DNA from: JBAUHN01 sp049680295
GTDB lineage: Bacteria > Pseudomonadota > Alphaproteobacteria > Rhodobacterales > Rhodobacteraceae
Assembly: GCA_049680295.1 (NCBI GenBank)
Contig: JBAUHN010000035.1
Span: forward strand, 1 to 14,822
Reading direction: 5' to 3'
Length of the DNA: 14,822 bases
Part shown: piece after piece, positions 1 to 6,560 of the stretch
Position numbering within the stretch: position 1 is the first letter of the stretch
Layout: every line of letters begins with the position of its first letter
Program-made: the position numbers and the translations under genes
Notes under the pieces: generated by a model
The model's database searches: none
The model's input: the letters and a program-made list of their open reading frames with translations, nothing else
What the model was told of the DNA's origin: nothing

Positions 1-481
1 CGTCATAAGCGATGACGTAGGAATAGAAATAGTAGGATGCTGCTTAATCCCAACCAAAGCCTTCGCGCATTTTGCCGCGATCAACCACGTTGTAGTCAAT
101 GGGCTCCATCATATCCTTCTTGCCCAATGCCTGAGCCGAGAATGGATCGGCATCGACAATGTCCCACGTCGGGTTGCCGCTTTCGATCTGGGCTTGAATT
201 GCGCCCTCTGTCGGGCCCGAGCCGTCCTGTTTCACAACCACACCGCTGTCTTGCTGAAATGGCTGGCCAAAGGCGGTATCAAAAGCGGTTATCGCATCGC
301 CGCCCCAGTTGACGAATACCAGTTCTCCGCTTTCGGCAAGCGCGGGCGTGCCTTTCAGTCCCAGCGCGGTTGTGCCTAAAAGTGCGCCTGCCAGCGTCAA
401 AAAGCTGCGCCGCGAAATATCGCCGCGCCGGGTCTTGATTGCCAGAATATCAAGGCAGTCTTTCTGAAAATTTCCATCCAT
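1..481 (-). pseudogene. PotD/PotF-like polyamine-type ABC substrate-binding protein, interrupted by an in-frame stop and cut by window edge
   Basis: This encodes the N-terminal part of a periplasmic binding protein of the spermidine/putrescine type. The start at 481 is an ATG with GGAG 8 nt upstream. Residues 20-50 form a Tat signal: a twin-arginine motif (SRRSFLTLAG), a hydrophobic stretch and an ALA cleavage region. The mature start (ELVFVNWGG) and the segment ending in DIVDADPF are typical of the PotD/PotF fold. A TAA at 44-46 ends the frame after 145 residues, although the family is usually about 340-380 residues. Beyond the stop the same frame stays open to base 2 and reads AASYYFYSYVIAYD, which resembles the family's next conserved stretch (a Y-S-Y-V-I-A-Y type strand). 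I infer one nonsense change in an otherwise intact gene, or a base-call error. It lies 58 bp downstream of the ABC ATPase and is probably in its operon; permease genes would lie outside the window. Confidence 0.72.
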
Positions 482-539
482 GTGTCTTACTCCGTGTTGA
501 TTATTGGTCGTGGATTGCCGTCCGGGTCATCCCATCGGG

Positions 540-1613
540 CTAAAGCAATATTCCGTTTTCTTCGGACCAGCCTGCCCAGACCTGCGCGCCGGGGCCAAAG
601 CCTTCGGGCAGGTCAGCGGTGGACTGTGACAGTATCAATTCCGTTCCATTCCGGGTTTTGAGCCCAAGGCGGGTCTGAGCCCCGAGATAGGTCAGATCGC
701 AGACCGTCGCCGCAATCGCGTTGCCGCCCGTCGGCTGTGCTGTCGCCAGATGCATATACTCGGGCCGCACCGCCAAGTTGTCACTGGCTGTCTGCGCAGA
801 ACGAGCGGAACGCAGGGTTTGGCCTTCGAATTTCCCTTCGGTATAGGGGCTGCCATTTTTGACATCTCTCAAAGGTAAAATATTGATATCGCCCAGAAAT
901 TCCGCGACGAACCGGTTCTGAGGTTGTTCATAGACATCGCGTGGCGTGCCGATTTGTTGCAGCCTGCCTTGCTCAAATATTGCTACCCGACTGGACAGGG
1001 CCAAGGCTTCGGATTGGTCATGCGTGACAAAAACAAAGGTGGTACCAGTTTCCTGATGCAATCGGCGCACTTCATCCTGCATCTGGCCGCGCAGGTTCTT
1101 ATCCAAAGCTGAAAACGGTTCGTCCAGCAACAGGACCGAAGGTTCGCACGCCAGTGCCCGCGCCAATGCGACCCGCTGTTGCTGACCTCCGGACAATGCA
1201 GATGGACGTTTGTGGCCGTGACCCTCCAGGCCAACCATCTCGATCATTTCCTCAACGCGGCGCTTAATGTCAGGGCCACTGCGTCGCCGCACTTTCAGAG
1301 GGAAAGCTATGTTTTGTGCCACACTCATATGCGGAAACAGGGCATAGCCCTGAAACACCATGCCAAATCCGCGTTCCTCCGGCTGGACATTGGTGACGTC
1401 ACTGCCGTCCAGCGTCATCCGTCCGCGCGTTGCTGCCTCAAACCCGGCAAGAACCATAAGAAAAGTTGTTTTGCCAGAACCCGATGGGCCCAGTAACGTC
1501 AGAAATTCGCCGCATCCAACCGTCAGCGTGATATCATTCAGCGCCGTGAAGCCACCAAAATCTTTTCCGATGCCATGGGCACCAATCTCGGCTGCAGGTG
1601 TTTGTGCGGGCAT
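540..1613 (-). CDS. ABC transporter ATP-binding protein, PotA/polyamine-type
   Basis: This is the cytoplasmic ATPase of a polyamine/iron/opine-type (PotA-like) importer; 357 residues is normal for the family. The motifs are Walker A GPSGSGKTT (42-50), Q-loop glutamine 88 (VFQGYALFPH), signature LSGGQQQR (140-147), Walker B LLLDEP (161-166) with catalytic Glu165, and the H-loop histidine in VTHDQ (198). Residues from about 240 onward form a TOBE-like C-terminal regulatory domain (RPEYMHLA near the middle), which separates it from LivG/LivF-type ATPases. The ATG at 1613 has GGAGG 5 nt upstream. It precedes the binding-protein gene on the same strand, with the LysR gene upstream. The substrate cannot be read from the ATPase. 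The neighbouring amidohydrolase and guanidine-modifying enzyme suggest a nitrogenous amide or guanidino compound (inference). Confidence 0.93.
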   Translation of the reverse strand: MPAQTPAAEIGAHGIGKDFGGFTALNDITLTVGCGEFLTLLGPSGSGKTTFLMVLAGFEAATRGRMTLDGSDVTNVQPEERGFGMVFQGYALFPHMSVAQNIAFPLKVRRRSGPDIKRRVEEMIEMVGLEGHGHKRPSALSGGQQQRVALARALACEPSVLLLDEPFSALDKNLRGQMQDEVRRLHQETGTTFVFVTHDQSEALALSSRVAIFEQGRLQQIGTPRDVYEQPQNRFVAEFLGDINILPLRDVKNGSPYTEGKFEGQTLRSARSAQTASDNLAVRPEYMHLATAQPTGGNAIAATVCDLTYLGAQTRLGLKTRNGTELILSQSTADLPEGFGPGAQVWAGWSEENGILL

Positions 1614-1657
1614 GGTTTCCTCCGTCGTATCTCAGCGTAGAAGGAGGAATTACGCCC

Positions 1658-1704
1658 TGACAAACGAATTGTTTTTCCATCAATGACAAATGAAATTTGA
1701 CAAA
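1658..1704 (-). promoter_or_regulatory. Three direct TTTGTCA repeats upstream of the ABC ATPase gene
   Basis: In the 99-bp gap between the LysR stop and the ATPase start, the heptamer TTTGTCA (minus strand) occurs three times, at 1698-1704, 1684-1690 and 1658-1664. All copies have the same orientation, with start-to-start spacings of 14 and 26 bp. The surrounding sequence is AT-rich compared with the flanking genes. This could be a regulator-binding array or overlapping -35-like elements (TTGTCA). The copy nearest the gene is followed after 17 bp by TACGCT-like sequence, a weak -10. No binding protein can be assigned from sequence alone. Confidence 0.35.
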
Positions 1705-1712
1705 GCGGATGC

Positions 1713-2603
1713 CTATGCGTTTGAGTGGGCCATTTCATCCAGGATCCACTGTCGAAACGCGACGACACTGGCGAATCTGGATTTCGCGGAGGGTATGGCC
1801 AAAAAATATGCCTTCGGAGACTTGATTGACAGGTCGAACAGGCGCACCAATTGGCCGGTTGCCATCGCTTCTCGGCAAATGAATTCGTCGCCCATGGCCA
1901 GCCCCTGTGCATTCATCGCGGCACCATAAACCAGATTCATATCGGCAAAAATGACACCGGAATTTGCCATTTCAGAGGGCAGACCGGCGGCATGCAGCCA
2001 GGCTTGCCAATCTTCCTGATCCGCCAGATGCAGCAGATCGCCCCGCAACACATCACGAGGGTCCTGAAACGCGCCAAGCCTGTTGAGCAGGACCGGGCTG
2101 ATGAGTGGCGTAAACTCAACTTCCTTCAAAAGCTCAACCTCGACCTCTTTCATCGTGCCTTCGCCAAAGGCGATAAACACGTCCGCGTCGGGGTTTGACA
2201 CATCTTCAAGCAGCTTTGGTGTGACAATAGACAAGGCGATGTCGGGAAAGTTTTTTCTGAATTTCCCGATCTTCGTGCTCAGCCAGGTTGCCGCAAATCC
2301 GGGCGTGCAGCTGATGCACAACTGGCCTGACAATTCCTGGCCAGCATTGCGCGAAGCTGATGTGCTAATCAGTGACAGGGCTGTGCGCACGTCATTGGCA
2401 TAGGCTCGGCCGCGCGTCGTAAGCTCGATCCGGGTGCCGACACGGTTGAACAATGCAAAGCCAAGGTCGCGCTCCAGCAATCGCAACTGATGACTGACCG
2501 CGCTGCGGGTCAGGTTCAATTCATCCGCAGCTTTCCAAACCGCCCCATGGCGCAAAAAACTGTCAAGCGCGCGCAAGGCTTGTGTCGAAGGTACACGTTG
2601 CAT
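1713..2603 (-). CDS. LysR-family transcriptional regulator, GcvA-like
   Basis: This is a DNA-binding regulator of 296 residues, the normal LysR length. The N-terminal winged helix-turn-helix (about residues 7-66) carries the family pattern AADELNLTRSAVSHQLRLLE followed by LGFALFNR and LTTRGRAY. The rest is the two-lobed effector-binding domain. The S-T-Q-A-L-R-A-L lead-in and the VSHQ helix are typical of the GcvA/AmpR-like branch. I chose the ATG at 2603 because GGAG lies 5 nt upstream; the frame also stays open to 2660, which would add 19 unconserved residues. It is divergent from the amidohydrolase gene with a 143-bp gap holding a T-N11-A dyad, so it probably controls that gene, and perhaps the ABC genes downstream of it and itself. 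The effector is unknown. Confidence 0.93.
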   Translation of the reverse strand: MQRVPSTQALRALDSFLRHGAVWKAADELNLTRSAVSHQLRLLERDLGFALFNRVGTRIELTTRGRAYANDVRTALSLISTSASRNAGQELSGQLCISCTPGFAATWLSTKIGKFRKNFPDIALSIVTPKLLEDVSNPDADVFIAFGEGTMKEVEVELLKEVEFTPLISPVLLNRLGAFQDPRDVLRGDLLHLADQEDWQAWLHAAGLPSEMANSGVIFADMNLVYGAAMNAQGLAMGDEFICREAMATGQLVRLFDLSIKSPKAYFLAIPSAKSRFASVVAFRQWILDEMAHSNA

Positions 2604-2684
2604 GTCAACTCCATCTTTGTGGCCACTTATACAAGATGAGTTTTGCGAAACCAGCCGCAAGGTGAACCAAATTTGCAGATCGAT

Positions 2685-2697
2685 TGAAATGATTTCA
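2685..2697. promoter_or_regulatory. Candidate LysR operator (T-N11-A dyad) between regulator and amidohydrolase gene
   Basis: TGAAATGATTTCA is a perfect 13-bp palindrome around a central G and matches the LysR consensus of T-N11-A with an internal dyad. It lies 50 bp upstream of the amidohydrolase ATG and 82 bp from the LysR ATG, in the only gap between the divergent genes. TTGAAA at 2684-2689, overlapping the dyad, could serve as a -35 element for the rightward genes. I see no convincing -10, so the promoter itself is not called. Confidence 0.5.
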
Positions 2698-2746
2698 CTT
2701 TTCTACCCGCCTGTGCACTGCATTACTACACTGCAAGGAGAAAGCG

Positions 2747-4330
2747 ATGCCTTTGTCGAACGCACAATCAAGCGGACTGGCCGCGGTAGATCACCGGCAA
2801 ACCGAGTTGTCGGATTGGTGTGCGACGATCTTTGAATTCGCCGAGACCTCATGGCGCGAATATCGGTCTGCCGAATGGTATGTGAAACGCCTGCGCGCCG
2901 AAGGGTTCACTGTTGAAGAAGGCTCAGCTGGCATGCCAACGGCTTTTTGCGCAGAATGGTCAAACGGAGACGGCCCGATCATCGGGATGTATGCAGAATA
3001 TGATGCGGTTCCGGGCAATTGTCAGGCCGCGTCAACCCAACGCGAACCGCGTGCAGGCCTTGGGTTTCAGGCCGGCGGGCATACCGATCCGCATTCGGGT
3101 CTTGGCATTGCGACTTTGGGCGGCCTGCTGGCGACCAAGGCGGCAATGGAAAAGCACGGGATCAAGGGCGGTTTGCGATACACCGGAGAGCCTGCGGAAA
3201 AATTGCGCGGATCAAAGCCTATACATGCCGCAAACGGATATTATGACGGGCTGGCAGCGATGCTGTCATTCCATCCATTTTATATGCTGCCAATGTGCAA
3301 TACTGTGCGCTGGGACACCCATTGTGGCGCGGCCTATGCGATGGTGTACCGCTTTATCTGTGACGCGCCGGAAACCTGGGGCGCAAGTGATGGCGCGCCC
3401 ATTCCGCAGTCCCATTCTGCCGTGCGCGCGCCCGGTGCAAACGATGCGTTGATGACGATGTACCAATCGTCCAAGGCCCTGCGCGAGGCCATGTTGCCGC
3501 ATCAGGGCGGCTGGTCCGTGTCTGAGGCGATCCTGACTGCTGGACAGGCCACAGCGGACAACTTGCCCGCGGGTCTGGCCGAAATACAATATATGATGCG
3601 CACGCCCACGGTGGCGATGGCAGAGCAGATCACCGCTGCTTTGGACCGCAACGCCAAGGCAAGTGCTGCCATGACCGGGTGTCGCTGGGAACGTCATTGG
3701 GTCAGCAAGTCCCGCCCCGGCCTGGCCAATCATGCGATGGCAAACGTTGTATGGGATGCTTTGCAAACCGTCGGTCCACCGTCTTGGAACGAAACCGCCA
3801 AGCGGGTGGCGCGCGACATTCAGAATAATCTGGGGATGGCGCCAATGGACGAGCCTTTCATCGACGAATTGACCCAGTTGACCGAACCGAAGCAGGCCGA
3901 AACGATCCTGCGCCGGGATCTGCCGCCATCGCAACTGAATTCAACGTCGGATGACTACACCGATATGACATGGCATGCACCGACGGCGCGGTTTTACATC
4001 GCACGTCCGGCGCTCAAGGCACCAGAATCCGAGACCTATCCGCCCTGGGTGATGAACGCGCTTGGCGGTATTTCGGCCACGATCGACCCAATGGTGCAAA
4101 CAGCGGCCAAAGTGCTCGCTTGCGCGGCGCTCCGTTTGCTTGAAGACCCGGTCGCGCGCAACTCTGCGATGGATGAGTTTAAGACCCGAACTGGTGGCGG
4201 CATTAACGGCGCCAACTGGCAACCGCCGCTTTGCGATTATGATCCACCGATCCACTTTCGCTGGCCCGAATATATTGACACCCCGCGCGGGCGAGACTGG
4301 TGGATACCTTCCACTATGCCCGACGCCTGA
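2747..4330 (+). CDS. M20-family amidohydrolase/peptidase, AbgB-like, with unusual metal-site residues
   Basis: This 527-residue protein resembles the M20D group (amidohydrolases related to the p-aminobenzoyl-glutamate hydrolase subunit AbgB), which hydrolyse amide bonds of N-acyl or aminoacyl compounds in the cytoplasm. The landmarks are GMYAEYDAVPG (80-90), GHTDPHSGLGIATLGG (111-126), GEPAEKLRGSK (147-157), LSFHP (173-177) and SDDYTDMTWHAPTARF (401-416). The usual H-x-C-G-H motif is H-T-D-P-H here (H112, D114, H116). The usual Glu-Glu pair after P-A is Glu151-Lys152, so the metal centre may differ from classical members. The tail after about 470 is longer than in AbgB and rich in Trp and Pro. 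The ATG at 2747 has AAGGAG 6 nt upstream. The next gene starts 17 bp after the stop, so the two are probably co-transcribed. The fold assignment is firm; the substrate is unknown. Confidence 0.87.
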   Translation: MPLSNAQSSGLAAVDHRQTELSDWCATIFEFAETSWREYRSAEWYVKRLRAEGFTVEEGSAGMPTAFCAEWSNGDGPIIGMYAEYDAVPGNCQAASTQREPRAGLGFQAGGHTDPHSGLGIATLGGLLATKAAMEKHGIKGGLRYTGEPAEKLRGSKPIHAANGYYDGLAAMLSFHPFYMLPMCNTVRWDTHCGAAYAMVYRFICDAPETWGASDGAPIPQSHSAVRAPGANDALMTMYQSSKALREAMLPHQGGWSVSEAILTAGQATADNLPAGLAEIQYMMRTPTVAMAEQITAALDRNAKASAAMTGCRWERHWVSKSRPGLANHAMANVVWDALQTVGPPSWNETAKRVARDIQNNLGMAPMDEPFIDELTQLTEPKQAETILRRDLPPSQLNSTSDDYTDMTWHAPTARFYIARPALKAPESETYPPWVMNALGGISATIDPMVQTAAKVLACAALRLLEDPVARNSAMDEFKTRTGGGINGANWQPPLCDYDPPIHFRWPEYIDTPRGRDWWIPSTMPDA

Positions 4331-4347
4331 CCCTACAGGAGAAAACA

Positions 4348-5271
4348 ATGGCCCTCGATCGGCAAACTGATAGCTTCACCCTTCAGCGGCGCAACCTCAG
4401 CGGCGGCACCCAGCCCCTGACAAACTGGGGGTTTCGAAATGAGACCGACCCGCTAACGGACGTCCTGCTCGGCTCACCTGCGCATCTGTTTCACCGAGCA
4501 ACGTCAAGTCTGTCCAGCAAGTATCTGCGCGAAGACCCCTGCAACATTCAGCGCGCTCAGGCGCAGCATGCGGAACTGGTTTCGGCCTATAAACACTTCG
4601 GCGTCAATGTGCATATGCTAGAGCCTGAACCCGAACTGACCATGCAGGTATATTCGCGCGATTCCAGCGTTATGACGCCCTATGGCGCATTTATCACGGC
4701 GATGTCGCAATGGTGGCGACGCGGCGAAAACTATGCCGCCATCCGTGCCTATGAAAGCCTCGGCATCCCGATTTACGACATGGTGACGGCAGGAACGTTT
4801 GAGGGCGGCGATTTCAACGTGATCGAAGAAGGCTGTGTGCTGATCGGCTGCGGTGGTGCGCGCACCAATGAACCGGGCGCACGTCAAGTCGCCAGCTGGT
4901 TTGAGGCCGAAGGCTGGGAAGTGCGTCTGGCGTTCATTGACGAATACTACGTCCACATTGATCTTATGGTTGTACCGATTGCCGAAAAACTGACCGCCGT
5001 CTGCCTTGCCTGCACAGAGCCTGCAATCGTGGATTGGCTAAAAGCAAAGGGGCATGAGATTATCGACGTGCCTTTCCCTCAAACCATGACACTGGGATGC
5101 AACCTGATGTCGCTTGGAAATGACAAAGTCATCGCACCCACGTCATCGACGTACCTGATTGACCAGTTGCGCGCCCGCGGATTTGAGGTCGCCGCTGTCG
5201 AAACAGCGGAGATTTCTAAAACCGGGGGTGGCATCCACTGCATGGCACAAGCGCTCAAACGCAGCACGTGA
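4348..5271 (+). CDS. DDAH/amidinotransferase-fold guanidine-modifying enzyme
   Basis: This 307-residue protein belongs to the guanidine-modifying superfamily (dimethylarginine dimethylaminohydrolase, arginine deiminase, amidinotransferase), which attacks a guanidinium carbon with a cysteine nucleophile. Visible active-site motifs, numbered from this start, are YSRDSSVMTPYGA (102-114), FEGGDF (151-156), HIDLMV (203-208, catalytic His203) and GGGIHCM (293-299, nucleophile Cys298). The length fits DDAH or short amidinotransferases better than arginine deiminase (about 400). I chose the ATG at 4348 because AGGAG lies 6 nt upstream; an upstream in-frame ATG at 4300 falls inside the preceding gene. 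It follows the amidohydrolase by 17 bp, suggesting consecutive steps in one pathway, for example amide release then deimination or demethylamination (inference). Which branch of the superfamily it belongs to cannot be settled by eye. Confidence 0.87.
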   Translation: MALDRQTDSFTLQRRNLSGGTQPLTNWGFRNETDPLTDVLLGSPAHLFHRATSSLSSKYLREDPCNIQRAQAQHAELVSAYKHFGVNVHMLEPEPELTMQVYSRDSSVMTPYGAFITAMSQWWRRGENYAAIRAYESLGIPIYDMVTAGTFEGGDFNVIEEGCVLIGCGGARTNEPGARQVASWFEAEGWEVRLAFIDEYYVHIDLMVVPIAEKLTAVCLACTEPAIVDWLKAKGHEIIDVPFPQTMTLGCNLMSLGNDKVIAPTSSTYLIDQLRARGFEVAAVETAEISKTGGGIHCMAQALKRST

Positions 5272-5457
5272 ACGGCGTGTTGCAAGGCATGGGGCCCTTT
5301 TGTGCGGTGACATGGTCGCCGCGGGTGGCACGGCGTAAAACTCTGGAAAGTCCCGTTAAAACAATTAGATAAAGACATTGCTTGCAAGAACTGGAGTGGG
5401 GAACGGCGCTGTCAGACGACTGCGAACCAGTCTCGGTTTGCTGCAGAATACGCGGAC

Positions 5458-5725
5458 TTATCCGGAACAGAGCTGCCGCCACTCTGAGAGAGCCGCGGTG
5501 AACTTGTGCAAACATCGCATTTACCTGAAGCGGAGCGTGGCCTGTTTCTTGCCGTGACACAGTGCCAATGATCTTCGTCGCGGCGCCACAAGACTTGATC
5601 CCGTCAGTCACTATCACTTTTGGAATGCCGTCGCGCTTCATTGATTTCCTGAGTAATTTCAATGCTGATTCGCAATCCCGGCGCTTTTTCATGTAAGGTT
5701 CCAACACCGCGACTTTCGCGGTCAA
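5458..5725 (-). pseudogene. IS6-family (IS26-like) transposase remnant with internal deletions
   Basis: The minus strand here reads as a decayed DDE transposase of the IS6 type. From 5725 the frame gives VAVLEPYMKKRRD, LRKSMKRDGIPKVIVTDG and IIGTVSRQETG, matching the family pattern (K-R-R-D, V-I-V-T-D-G with the second catalytic Asp, R-Q-E-T-G). At about 5540 homology jumps to another frame reading ATLRFR, a TAA, then MRCLHKF joined directly to TAALSEWRQL and a stop at 5458. Intact relatives carry an N-N-R-A-E-N-S-H block before this and an H-N-H-F-N block between the two halves; both are missing. The N-terminal third is also absent, and palindromic repeat A lies there instead. This is a dead relic. 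The 186 bases from 5272 to 5457, between the enzyme gene and this remnant, hold nothing I can assign apart from a short imperfect stem at 5304-5322 without a T-run. Confidence 0.75.
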
Positions 5726-5740
5726 AAGCCTGCAATTATT

Positions 5741-5846
5741 GCGTTTCGACTTTTACCTGAAACATCCCTTATCATCTAACGTGTTGAAATCCTTGCTTTC
5801 AGACAGCGTTAGATGTTTCAGGTATTGGTCGAATTGCTTTGGGGTC
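5741..5846 (+). repeat. Palindromic dispersed repeat, copy A (long nested hairpin)
   Basis: Bases 5746-5846 align without gaps to the reverse complement of 12680-12780, about 77 of 101 identical by hand count. The copy is a nested inverted repeat in register. TTCGAC (5745-5750) pairs with GTCGAA (5828-5833). After a symmetric 4-nt internal loop, ACCTGAAACATC (5755-5766) pairs with GATGTTTCAGGT (5812-5823). After a one-sided bulge, ATCTAACG (5774-5781) pairs with CGTTAGAT (5807-5814, sharing three bases with the outer arm). The apical part is about 25 nt. There is no T-run, so it is not a classical terminator. It starts 10 bp after the LuxR stop (LuxR is on the opposite strand) and abuts the IS6 remnant. 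It could be a REP/MITE-like element or a structured RNA. Confidence 0.75.
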
Positions 5847-5856
5847 TGAGCCTCAT

Positions 5857-6462
5857 TCATCCTTTGGAGCCAGCGGAAACGACATGATCACCATCGATCC
5901 CGCCAAGTGAATGGAAAAGACCGCTGGTGTTGTTTACGTTGAATTTACGAAGCAGCTTGGCACGGTAAACTTCCACCGTGCGGTACGAAATATCCAGTTG
6001 CAGGGCGATTTCCTTGCTGGTCAGACCCTCACTGAGGTGGCTAAGAATTTCGCGTTCCCGTCTGGTCAGTTGGACATACGGTCGCTCGGCTGACAAGTCA
6101 GCAAAGCTCCAGACGGCGCGGGCCAGCGGGTCATCTGGTGTAAAAGAATGACCTCGCACGCGGCACCAGAACAATGCCTTGTCCTTGCGCGCCATGATCC
6201 GTTCGTCCCAGTATGTGTTGGTCTCGCGAAGTTGTTTGACGCCACGGTCGCGGATGTTCACGAACTCCTCATCCGACGGGTACAAAATCGAAAACATCTG
6301 GTTGCGCAAGTCGTTAGGCTCATAGCCGAACATTTCAGCAAAGGCGATATTGCAATCACGGATCACGCGGTTTTCGGTGACCACCAGACCAATCGGCGCA
6401 AATGTGAATGCAAGCTTCGCAAAGTCCCCTTCTGCGAAGCAATTGTTGATACGTATTTCCAC
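5857..6462 (-). CDS. PAS-domain LuxR-family transcriptional regulator
   Basis: This is a 201-residue cytoplasmic regulator. An N-terminal PAS sensor (about 14-125) shows FAPIGLVVTENRVIRDCNIAF, FGYEPNDL and a closing W-S-F-A-D-L-S strand. A C-terminal LuxR/GerE helix-turn-helix (about 130-185) has LTRREREIL, SKEIALQL, RTVEVYRAKLLRKF. There is no receiver domain, so it is a one-component sensor and not a two-component response regulator. The start is a GTG at 6462: an in-frame TGA lies five codons upstream and the next Met (44) would remove part of the PAS fold. The ribosome-binding site is weak (AAGG about 2 nt away), which hints at low expression. It is divergent from the binding-protein gene of the Liv-type operon with a 98-bp gap and is the likely regulator of that operon, perhaps sensing the imported solute or a product. 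The ligand is unknown. Confidence 0.9.
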   Translation of the reverse strand: MEIRINNCFAEGDFAKLAFTFAPIGLVVTENRVIRDCNIAFAEMFGYEPNDLRNQMFSILYPSDEEFVNIRDRGVKQLRETNTYWDERIMARKDKALFWCRVRGHSFTPDDPLARAVWSFADLSAERPYVQLTRREREILSHLSEGLTSKEIALQLDISYRTVEVYRAKLLRKFNVNNTSGLFHSLGGIDGDHVVSAGSKG

Positions 6463-6560
6463 GACCTTGCCCCGTCACCCAAAGTGTTCGATGCTGCCAT
6501 GATGTTAAACGAGCGGCCGGGCGCGTGCAATGTCATGGCCAGCCACCAAGGGAGGATACC
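6463..6560. promoter_or_regulatory. Divergent promoter gap between PAS-LuxR gene and Liv-type operon
   Basis: All regulatory DNA for both genes must fit in these 98 bp or inside the LuxR coding region. It contains a 7-bp inverted repeat, GCCATGA (6496-6502) and TCATGGC (6533-6539), with arms 30 bp apart, which could be a regulator site. A strong ribosome-binding site GGAGG (6551-6555) serves the ATG at 6561. I see no confident -35/-10 pair. Confidence 0.35.

Noticed and set aside
3266..3934. 222-residue minus-strand open frame inside the amidohydrolase gene
   Set aside because: It is fully antisense to a well-supported gene, His/Arg/Gln-rich composition is typical of a GC-rich shadow frame, and it has no recognisable motif.
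4300..4347. Upstream ATG extending the DDAH-fold protein by 16 residues
   Set aside because: It lies within the preceding coding sequence and lacks a ribosome-binding site, while the ATG at 4348 has AGGAG at the right distance.
5304..5322. Imperfect stem GCGGTGAC/GTCGCCGC after the DDAH-fold gene as a terminator
   Set aside because: One mismatch, a 3-nt loop and no following T-run make it too weak to call.
5755..5823. Hairpin of repeat A as an intrinsic terminator of the LuxR gene
   Set aside because: There is no T-run after either arm on either strand and the loop is long; the second copy indicates a repeat element.
6525..6560. Upstream ATG extending the Liv-type binding protein by 12 residues
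   Set aside because: It would put the signal peptide internal; the ATG at 6561 has a GGAGG and starts directly with a signal peptide.
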